From contig URFW01000002.1 in the NCBI GenBank assembly GCA_900547225.1, positions 62,001-126,000 on the forward strand: 64,000 bases of DNA, in the 5' to 3' direction. The first letter of the stretch is position 1. Each line of letters opens with the position of its first letter. A program made the translations under genes and the position numbers. The stretch comes from an uncultured Mycoplasmatota bacterium (GTDB taxonomy: Bacteria > Bacillota_I > Bacilli_A > RF39 > UBA660). Under the pieces are notes generated by a model that was given only the letters and a program-made list of their open reading frames with translations, was not told the DNA's origin and did not search any database. This document shows positions 58,449 to 64,000 of this stretch, one piece after another.

Positions 58449-59561
58449 TTATTCCTCCTTATCAAAATTACCATTATCCACAACATAAATATCAGATTTA
58501 GCCTTTAATTCATCATTTATGTCTTTTATATCAGTAGTAGTAATAAATATTTGTATATCTTCTTTAAAATAATCTATAATATTATTTTTCTTTATTTCAT
58601 CTAGTTCACTAAATATATCATCTAGTAAAATAATAGGTTTTGTATGTTTTTCCTTAACAAAAACTTCTATTTCTGCTAATTTTAAACTTAAAATAGATAA
58701 TCTTTGTTGTCCTTGAGATGAAAACTCTGTTACATCAAGATCATTTAAATACATCTTAAAATCATCCTTGTGACAGCCTAAAAGAGTCGTTTTTTGGAGT
58801 AATTCATTCATAAACATAGAATTATACTTATTTATAATAAAGTCCTTTAAATTGGCTTTATTTAAGTCTTGTTCATGTATAAAACTATTATATTTAATCT
58901 CTAAATTACCAAATCCTGCAATTTTATCAAAAACATCTTTTAGATAATTGTTTATTTTATTTATAAAATCATACCTAATTTTTACTAATTCTATGTTTTT
59001 GATAACAAGTTTTTCCGTTAAAATGCTAAAGTAAGTTTTATCAAATTTAGCATTATTTTTTTGTTTTAAATACTCGTTTCTTTGTTTTAAAACCTGATTA
59101 TATTCTTTAAGTTGAAAAACATAATCTTTCTTAAACTGTGAAAGTTCTATATTTAAAAATTTTCTTCTAGTAGCAGGAGTTCCCTTTATTATTTCTAGGT
59201 CATCAGGGCAAAACATAATAACATTTAATCTAGATAAATAATTACTTATCTTTTTTTGCATAATATTATCAACAGATACCTTTTTTCCTTTTTCATTTAA
59301 TAAAATAGATAGCATATGGGTATTTTTTGAATCATCAAAAAACGTTCCAGATACCTTAGTATAAAGTGCATCATTCTTTATTAAATTTAATTCGTTATGA
59401 GTTCTGTGTGATCTTGTTATTGCAAGAAAATATATACTTTCTAATACATTGGTTTTTCCTTGGGCATTGTTTCCTATAAAAATGTTAATATTTTTATTAA
59501 ATTCAAAATCTATTTTAGAAATGTTTCTAAAATTATTTAACTCAAGTTTCCTTAAAAACAT
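58449..59561 (-). CDS. recF: DNA replication and repair protein RecF
   Basis: SMC-like ATPase that guides RecA loading at gaps. The 370-residue product has Walker A GNNAQGKT (30-37), the signature FSSQGQQRLSILSLKLAEI and Walker B PIILLDDIFSELDE. The ATG at 59561 has no good ribosome-binding site; a 13-codon open frame with a strong site overlaps it from 59583 and may couple its translation. RlbA/YaaA, which lies before recF in Bacillus, is missing and a ComK homologue takes its place. Confidence 0.96.
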   Translation of the reverse strand: MFLRKLELNNFRNISKIDFEFNKNINIFIGNNAQGKTNVLESIYFLAITRSHRTHNELNLIKNDALYTKVSGTFFDDSKNTHMLSILLNEKGKKVSVDNIMQKKISNYLSRLNVIMFCPDDLEIIKGTPATRRKFLNIELSQFKKDYVFQLKEYNQVLKQRNEYLKQKNNAKFDKTYFSILTEKLVIKNIELVKIRYDFINKINNYLKDVFDKIAGFGNLEIKYNSFIHEQDLNKANLKDFIINKYNSMFMNELLQKTTLLGCHKDDFKMYLNDLDVTEFSSQGQQRLSILSLKLAEIEVFVKEKHTKPIILLDDIFSELDEIKKNNIIDYFKEDIQIFITTTDIKDINDELKAKSDIYVVDNGNFDKEE

Positions 59562-59583
59562 AATTCAGTATTTTAAAGCCCAT
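59542..59583 (-). CDS. Possible 13-residue leader peptide overlapping the recF start
   Basis: ATG at 59583 behind AGGTGGTTTAA encodes MGFKILNYVFKET and stops at TGA 59542-59544, inside the first recF codons in another frame. The good ribosome-binding site here contrasts with none for recF itself. Coding status is unproven. Confidence 0.35.
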   Translation of the reverse strand: MGFKILNYVFKET

Positions 59584-59629
59584 TTAAACCACCTACACCT
59601 ATTTTGAGTATACTACTACATACATACTA

Positions 59630-59638
59630 ATTATATCA
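59630..59638 (-). promoter_or_regulatory. Extended -10 promoter of recF-gyrB-gyrA
   Basis: TGATATAAT on the minus strand, in the comK-recF gap, with a perfect TATAAT but no clear -35 box. Confidence 0.5.
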
Positions 59639-59664
59639 CAAAATAAGGCTAATTTCTTATAATT

Positions 59665-59690
59665 TATAAAAAAAGATGCATTTTTTATAT
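59665..59690 (-). terminator. Possible AU-only terminator after comK
   Basis: TATAAAAAA and TTTTTTTATA arms with a 6-nt loop on the minus strand; weak because the stem has no G-C pairs. Confidence 0.4.
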
Positions 59691-60146
59691 ACTTTTCATA
59701 AAATCATGCATTCTTCTTAGTAACATTGCTTCAAGTCTAGTTGATCTAAGTATCTGATTATCTAAAATTCCATAAGAAATATGGAGTCTAAGCATTTTTC
59801 CACAAGAAAACTTAATAACCGAATCTTTTCCATCACCATCATACTCTGCTATATTATTAAAAGAAAGCCAAGTACAAGTAAATGTTCTAGGAGATTTAGT
59901 AGGAAAAAAGATAATTCTTTTACTTTCTTCTACTATTATTGGTGACTTATGCGTTATACCAGTTAACGTTTTAGTACCACAAAACCTCCCCTCGTAGCTA
60001 CTACCAAAGAATTTGCAGCTATCATCTAATATTTTTATAGGAGACTTATTTATAATGTAATCCCCATTTACTTCAATTATTTTACTTCTTTCCTTGCCTA
60101 TTGGTATTATTGCAAGTGTTTGTGCGTTTATTTCGTATTCATTCAT
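59685..60146 (-). CDS. comK: ComK-like competence transcription factor
   Basis: Homologue of ComK, the master activator of DNA-uptake genes in Bacillus. The 153-residue product shows long stretches of ComK pattern: YEINAQTLAIIPIGKERSKI, SPIKILDDSCKFFGSSYEGR, THKSPIIVEESKRIIFFPT and ISYGILDNQILRSTRLEAML. It is shorter than the 192-residue Bacillus protein, lacking much of the C-terminal region that in Bacillus is bound by MecA. The ATG at 60146 follows AAAGG. It lies between dnaN and recF, where rlbA normally sits. A DnaA box (60184-60192) lies in its leader. The homology is clear to me by eye; the role here is inferred. Confidence 0.88.
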   Translation of the reverse strand: MNEYEINAQTLAIIPIGKERSKIIEVNGDYIINKSPIKILDDSCKFFGSSYEGRFCGTKTLTGITHKSPIIVEESKRIIFFPTKSPRTFTCTWLSFNNIAEYDGDGKDSVIKFSCGKMLRLHISYGILDNQILRSTRLEAMLLRRMHDFMKSI

Positions 60147-60183
60147 ATTCCAAAACCCTTTCCTTTCAAGTTATGCCAATCTA

Positions 60184-60192
60184 TTATCCACA
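60184..60192 (+). other. Consensus DnaA box before comK
   Basis: TTATCCACA, a perfect DnaA-binding 9-mer, in the dnaN-comK gap. Confidence 0.5.
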
Positions 60193-60225
60193 GTATTTTT
60201 AAGAATTTTGTCATATTTTGTTACA

Positions 60226-60256
60226 AAAATTAAAAAACTAGCATTTTAGCTAGTTT
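60226..60256 (-). terminator. Terminator of dnaN
   Basis: AAACTAGC and GCTAGTTT arms with a 6-nt loop, followed by a T-rich run on the minus strand; the dnaN stop codon overlaps the stem base. Confidence 0.8.
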
Positions 60257-61376
60257 AGTATGTTTTTATTGGTAATATAAGTTGTAGTAAAGTATCATCC
60301 TTAGAATCTTTAATGATAATTGGCTGTACATCATTATTAAAACATAAAACAACGTCTTTACTTTCAACAGTTCTTAAAGCATCCATCATAAATCTTGAAG
60401 AAAATGCTATTTTTATATTTGTATCATTATTTTTTTCAACGTCCATCTTCTCTTCAACACGTCCGATTTCTGGTGAATTAGATGAAACTATAACTTCATT
60501 TCCATCGCATTCAAATTTAACTATGTTCTTATCTTTTTCACTAGTTAAAAGTGCTGCTCTATCTATTACATTATAAAATTCATTAGCATTTGCTTTTACT
60601 TCTAATTCAAATGATGCTGGTATTAACCTATTAACATCAGGGAACGTTCCAGAAAGTACCCTAGTTTGGAATAAAGTATTATCAAACTTAAATAAAACTT
60701 TATTACTAAATACGTGCATCTCTATATCATCATCAGTTTCTTCTAATATTTTAGTTAATTCTATTAAGTTTTTACCAGGTATTACTATGTTTATATCTTC
60801 AGATACACTATTTGATAAAGTAACATATTTTTTAGCTAATCTATATGAATCAGTTGAAATACATTCTAACTTATCTTCGTTTATCTTAAAATTAATACCA
60901 GTTAATATTGGTCTTGTCTCTTGTGATGATATAGCAAAAGACGTTTTGTTAATTAAGTTCTTAAATTCTGTTTTTTTTATAATAATAGGTTCTTTCTTCT
61001 CTTCCATATTTAAATTAGGAAATTCTGCTGCATCCATTGAATTTAAGTTAAATTCAGAGTTTCCACAGGAAATTAACACTTTTATGTTATCTAAAAGCTC
61101 AATATTAACTATTCTACCTTCTAATTTTCTTATTATTTCTAATATATATTTACCTTGAATAACTGTAGTACCTACTTCATTTATTTCTTCTAATTTACTT
61201 TTATCTATAAATGATTCAATACTAATATCATTATCACTAGCACTTAAAAATAAACCTTCATTTGTTAAATTAAATTTTATACCAGATAATACTGGAATTA
61301 AGTTTTTACTAGATAAAGCTTTACTTACAGAATTTAAACTATGAAGTAAAACTTCTTTTTTTATACTAAATTTCAT
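60255..61376 (-). CDS. dnaN: DNA polymerase III beta sliding clamp
   Basis: Ring-shaped processivity factor. The 373-residue product has three repeated clamp domains, with NSVSKALSSKNLIPVLSGIK at the N-terminus, SFAISSQETRPILTGINFK in the second and the C-terminal QLILPIKTY, in line with the usual 370-380 residues. The ATG at 61376 follows AAGGAG. It is next to dnaA, with DnaA boxes in the gap. Confidence 0.97.
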   Translation of the reverse strand: MKFSIKKEVLLHSLNSVSKALSSKNLIPVLSGIKFNLTNEGLFLSASDNDISIESFIDKSKLEEINEVGTTVIQGKYILEIIRKLEGRIVNIELLDNIKVLISCGNSEFNLNSMDAAEFPNLNMEEKKEPIIIKKTEFKNLINKTSFAISSQETRPILTGINFKINEDKLECISTDSYRLAKKYVTLSNSVSEDINIVIPGKNLIELTKILEETDDDIEMHVFSNKVLFKFDNTLFQTRVLSGTFPDVNRLIPASFELEVKANANEFYNVIDRAALLTSEKDKNIVKFECDGNEVIVSSNSPEIGRVEEKMDVEKNNDTNIKIAFSSRFMMDALRTVESKDVVLCFNNDVQPIIIKDSKDDTLLQLILPIKTY

Positions 61377-61417
61377 ATTATATTTCTCCTTATTATTAAT
61401 AGTATTTTTATTATTAC

Positions 61418-61435
61418 TGTGGATAATGTGGAAAA
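61418..61435 (-). other. Two adjacent DnaA boxes between dnaA and dnaN
   Basis: TGTGGATAA (61418-61426, consensus) followed directly by TGTGGAAAA (61427-61435). The 143-bp gap (61377-61519) is otherwise AT-rich and is the second part of a bipartite origin. Confidence 0.7.
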
Positions 61436-61519
61436 CTTAAAATTTCTTTATTTTTAAAGGAAAACTAAGTGTTTTTAATCCACATCCAAAGTGGGAAAAT
61501 TAACCACTATTCCACAAGT

Positions 61520-62872
61520 CTATTTTATTTTACTTTTTAAAGCATCGATAATATCTTTAAACTGTGGATTAGTTTTTAATTCATTATCAATTTTATCTAC
61601 AGAATGCATAACCGTTGAATGATCTCTTCCACCAAATTGTATTCCTATTTTAGGAAAAGACTCATCAGTTAAGGTTCTACAAAGATAAATTGCAACTTGT
61701 CTTGGAAATGCAATATCAGCTTTTCTCTTCTTTGATTTTAAGTCTTCAACCGTTATATTATAATATTCTGCAACTACTTGCTGTATTTTTTGAATATTAT
61801 TTTTAACGAATGATGACTTAGATAAATAATCTTTTAAAGCATCAATTGCAAGATTTAGGTTAATTTCACTTGTATTAAACATAGTTGCATATGCTATTAC
61901 CCTGGTTAATGCTCCTTCTAATTGCCTTACGTCTGAGTCACAGTTATTAGCAATGTATGCTATAACGTCATCACTAATAGTACCGGACATATTTTGTCCA
62001 ATTATTTTCTTGTGCAAAATTTCAACACGCATTTCGTATTCCGGTGGATAAATATTAACACTTAATCCCCAGTTAAACCTTGTTCTTAACCTATCCTCTA
62101 GTTTCTTTAAGTCATCTGGAGACCTATCTGATGAAATAATTATTTGTTTATTATCATCATATAAGTTATTAAAGGTATTAAAGAACTCTTGCTGTGTTTG
62201 GGTAGCCCCTCCAAGGAACTGAATATCATCAATTATTAGGACATCTATTCCCCTATACTTATCTTTAAAGCTATCTATGTAGCTGAAATTAGTACCTGTT
62301 TCGTCTTTTTTATTTAAGTTAAGAAAATCTGATATAAATTGTTCACTTGTTACGTATAGTACTTTCTTATTAGAGTTTTCAATTATATAGTTTCCTATCG
62401 CATGCATAAGGTGTGTCTTACCAAGTCCACTATTTCCGTATAAAAACAGTGGATTATATGTTTTACCAGGATTTTCTGCAACTGATACTGCTGCCATATA
62501 AGCAAACTTATTACTATCCCCTACTATAAACGAATCAAATGTATATTTAGAATTAAGATTTGATTTTTCGGGTGTATTAAGTGGGACTCCTATGTTTTCC
62601 ACAGGAATACTGGTATTTGTTTTTACTTCATCTTCGAATACGAATTCAAAGTCAAAGCTAGTATTTGTTATTTCACTAAATACATCAGATATAGTTTGGT
62701 ACCAAGTTTCTTGCAAGCTTTTCTTTTGTAGCGGCGAATCAACAAGTATTTTAGCTACATTATTATCAAGTGATACAAGCTTCGTGTTTTTAAACCAAGT
62801 ATCATATGATAATGAAGATATCTTTGGTTTAATTTGCTCTAGGAAATTATCCCATAGATTATCTATGTTCAT
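61520..62872 (-). CDS. dnaA: Chromosomal replication initiator DnaA
   Basis: AAA+ initiator that melts oriC. The 450-residue product has the N-terminal DnaB-interaction domain, a variable linker (about 85-110), Walker A GNSGLGKT (146-153), Walker B DVLIIDDIQFLGG and the DNA-binding signature GGRDHSTVMHS. The ATG at 62872 follows AAGGAGG. Its promoter (62951-62979) carries a DnaA box in the spacer, suggesting autoregulation. Confidence 0.98.
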   Translation of the reverse strand: MNIDNLWDNFLEQIKPKISSLSYDTWFKNTKLVSLDNNVAKILVDSPLQKKSLQETWYQTISDVFSEITNTSFDFEFVFEDEVKTNTSIPVENIGVPLNTPEKSNLNSKYTFDSFIVGDSNKFAYMAAVSVAENPGKTYNPLFLYGNSGLGKTHLMHAIGNYIIENSNKKVLYVTSEQFISDFLNLNKKDETGTNFSYIDSFKDKYRGIDVLIIDDIQFLGGATQTQQEFFNTFNNLYDDNKQIIISSDRSPDDLKKLEDRLRTRFNWGLSVNIYPPEYEMRVEILHKKIIGQNMSGTISDDVIAYIANNCDSDVRQLEGALTRVIAYATMFNTSEINLNLAIDALKDYLSKSSFVKNNIQKIQQVVAEYYNITVEDLKSKKRKADIAFPRQVAIYLCRTLTDESFPKIGIQFGGRDHSTVMHSVDKIDNELKTNPQFKDIIDALKSKIK

Positions 62873-62879
62873 AATAACC

Positions 62880-63345
62880 TCCTTTCCCCCATCAACTAAT
62901 TAACTAATACACATAAAAAATAGTGTATAAAACCTCGGTTGTTTACATATATTTTACCAAAAAAACTGTGGAAAAACAATGTATAATGATGTAAGAATAC
63001 TTTTCCACAATAGTTATCCACAGGCAAAACCACCATATTTCAACAAAAAACGACAAAATCCACCTTTCCACAAAAAAATTATACACTTTAAAATTATAAA
63101 CATTTCAAAGTTTTCCACAGCCTGTTAATAATTAATGAAATTCTTATATTTTATAAGGAAAAATGGTACATACTTGTGGAAAAGTATGTGATTAACTATT
63201 TTACACTTAAAATTATAAATTTTAGAAAATGTGGAAAAAGACTTGACAAGAAAATAGGGTATTTAAACTAAATTTTAACCAAGTTACTAATTTTAAACAT
63301 TATAAACAACTTTATTTTAATATTATTTCTGTACATTAAAAAGGT
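62880..63345. other. oriC: Replication origin oriC, upstream part
   Basis: The 551-bp gap between dnaA and rpmH has no gene but a cluster of DnaA boxes: TGTGGAAAA 62967, TTTTCCACA 63001, TTATCCACA 63014 (consensus), a near match at 63064, TTTTCCACA 63111, TGTGGAAAA 63175 and 63230. Between them are AT-rich stretches (63073-63110, 63120-63170, 63190-63228 and 63255-63340) suited to unwinding. The divergent gene directions and dnaA-dnaN position confirm an origin. The exact unwinding site is not determined. Confidence 0.85.
62951..62979 (-). promoter_or_regulatory. Promoter of dnaA, overlapping a DnaA box
   Basis: TTGTTT (62974-62979), 17 bp, TAAAAT (62951-62956) on the minus strand. The DnaA box at 62967-62975 fills the spacer. 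Confidence 0.6.
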
Positions 63346-63373
63346 TGACAATTGGTAAAATAACACTTATAAT
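63345..63373 (+). promoter_or_regulatory. Promoter of rpmH-rnpA
   Basis: A perfect consensus: TTGACA (63345-63350), 17 bp, TATAAT (63368-63373), 50 bp before rpmH. Confidence 0.85.
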
Positions 63374-63423
63374 AGTCGTGTTTAAAAAGAAAAAGACGAA
63401 AAAGAGAAATTGGAGGTGTAAAG

Positions 63424-63552
63424 ATGAAAAGACCTTTTCAACCAAATAACCATAAGAGAAAGAAAAATCACGGTTTTTTTGCAAGAAAATTAGCTGGAAC
63501 TAATGTTATTAATAAAAGAAGAGCAAAAGGACGTAAAAAATTATCAGCATAA
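63424..63552 (+). CDS. rpmH: 50S ribosomal protein L34
   Basis: Small basic large-subunit protein. The 42-residue product reads MKRPFQPNNHKRKKNHGFFA, then RKLAGTNVINKRRAKGRKKL and SA, the L34 pattern, two residues shorter than most. The ATG at 63424 follows GGAGGTG. It is the first gene right of oriC and the universal neighbour of rnpA. Confidence 0.95.
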   Translation: MKRPFQPNNHKRKKNHGFFARKLAGTNVINKRRAKGRKKLSA

Positions 63553-63598
63553 TTCCACTTATTTAGGTAAGTGGTTTTTTGTTATTAGAGGTGCATTT

Positions 63599-63925
63599 AT
63601 GAAAAAAATAAACATAGTTAAGGAAAAAAAAGATTTTGATAAAGCATTTAAATTAAGAAATCAAATATACTCTAAATATGCTTATATATATATTAAGGAT
63701 AATGAAGCAGAAAATTATAGATTTGGAATATGTGTTTCAAAAAAGTTGGGAAACGCAGTTACAAGGAATTTAATAAAAAGAAGAGTAAAGGATATAATTG
63801 ATAAATCTAAGTTGCATTTTGCTAATAAAGATTATATAATTGTATTAAAGAAAAGTGCGGTAAGCGCCCAGTATTTAGAATTAAAGGAAGATTTAATTAG
63901 TGTTTTAAAAAAATTTGATAGATAG
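63599..63925 (+). CDS. rnpA: Ribonuclease P protein component
   Basis: Basic protein that helps the RNase P RNA cleave tRNA 5' leaders. The 108-residue product has VKEKKDFDKAF, RFGICVSKKLGNAVTRN and the RNR-type motif RNLIKRRVKDII. Start at the ATG at 63599 behind AGAGGTG; the longer upstream frame overlaps rpmH. Confidence 0.95.
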   Translation: MKKINIVKEKKDFDKAFKLRNQIYSKYAYIYIKDNEAENYRFGICVSKKLGNAVTRNLIKRRVKDIIDKSKLHFANKDYIIVLKKSAVSAQYLELKEDLISVLKKFDR

Positions 63926-63939
63926 GAGAAAATAGCTAG

Positions 63940-64000
63940 ATGAAAAAACTAAAGAAAATAGGGAAGATATTGATAGTTTTTTTACTAGTTTTTTTATTAA
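63940..64000 (+). CDS. Probable membrane insertase YidC/OxaA, start only
   Basis: An ATG at 63940 behind AGGAG begins MKKLKKIGKILIVFLLVF and runs off the window. A basic start followed by a hydrophobic stretch fits the lipoprotein-type signal of Gram-positive YidC, which follows rnpA in most bacteria. The call rests on position and about 20 residues. Confidence 0.7.
   Translation, partial: MKKLKKIGKILIVFLLVFLL

Noticed and set aside
1..64000. Mycoplasma-type code with TGA as tryptophan
   Set aside because: Several genes end in TGA at the expected length (mrnC, the MntP-like gene, the phosphodiesterase), and no in-frame TGA interrupts known proteins.
1..64000. CRISPR arrays, insertion sequences, prophage, rRNA or tRNA genes
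   Set aside because: No spaced repeat array other than the parS repeats, no transposase or integrase frame, and no rRNA or tRNA motif was found.

Overview
The window is the replication-origin region of an AT-rich, low-GC Gram-positive bacterium. It uses the standard bacterial code: TGA is a real stop (for example TGG-TGA at the end of the gene at 8357-9478) and tryptophans are TGG. The gene set looks like a deep Bacilli or Mollicutes-related lineage that still carries endospore genes, perhaps an uncultured gut group such as RF39 or a relative; this placement is inference. Supporting traits are Bacillus-like gene order around dnaA, spore genes (spoIIR, spoVG, yabP, yabQ, yabG, spoVT, bofA, a sigH-like factor), a short Alu-less SRP RNA, and an asparagine in RpoB at the E. 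coli 526 position, as known in mollicutes.

Layout, reading away from the origin. oriC lies at about 62.9-63.35 kb, with DnaA boxes on both sides of dnaA. To its right, rpmH, rnpA and the start of a likely yidC run on the plus strand. To its left nearly everything runs on the minus strand, which is the leading strand of that replichore: dnaA, dnaN, a ComK homologue, recF-gyrB-gyrA, SRP RNA, tadA, dnaX-ybaB-recR-bofA, holB-ricT-trmN6-like-pth-mfd-spoVT, a small membrane gene, tatD, a 3D-domain wall protein, rsmA, yabG, veg. Then come two large surface-protein genes (35.4-39.8 kb and 33.2-35.5 kb), followed by spoVG, yabP-yabQ-divIC, mrnC-rlmB-sigH, secE-nusG, rplK-rplA, rplJ-rplL, an rsmC-like methyltransferase and rpoB-rpoC.

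From 1 to 18.5 kb the order is rearranged relative to Bacillus. tilS-ftsH is followed by a block that in Bacillus lies on the other side of the origin (ywiB-argS-rpoE, prfA-prmC, spoIIR, fba-murA, rpmE), and this block sits between rpoC and rpsL-rpsG-fusA. The only left-arm gene on the opposite strand is a class A penicillin-binding protein (13.3-15.2 kb).

Most striking signals: (1) eight ParB-binding parS sequences within 2 kb (52.0-54.0 kb), three as an exact 48-bp in-frame repeat inside dnaX, one inside the tadA terminator and three on a 45-bp period upstream of tadA; (2) a ComK-like competence regulator between recF and dnaN; (3) a two-gene thioester/isopeptide-type surface-protein operon without LPXTG motifs between spoVG and veg; (4) very compact gene ends, with stop codons inside Rho-independent terminator hairpins at about nine loci.
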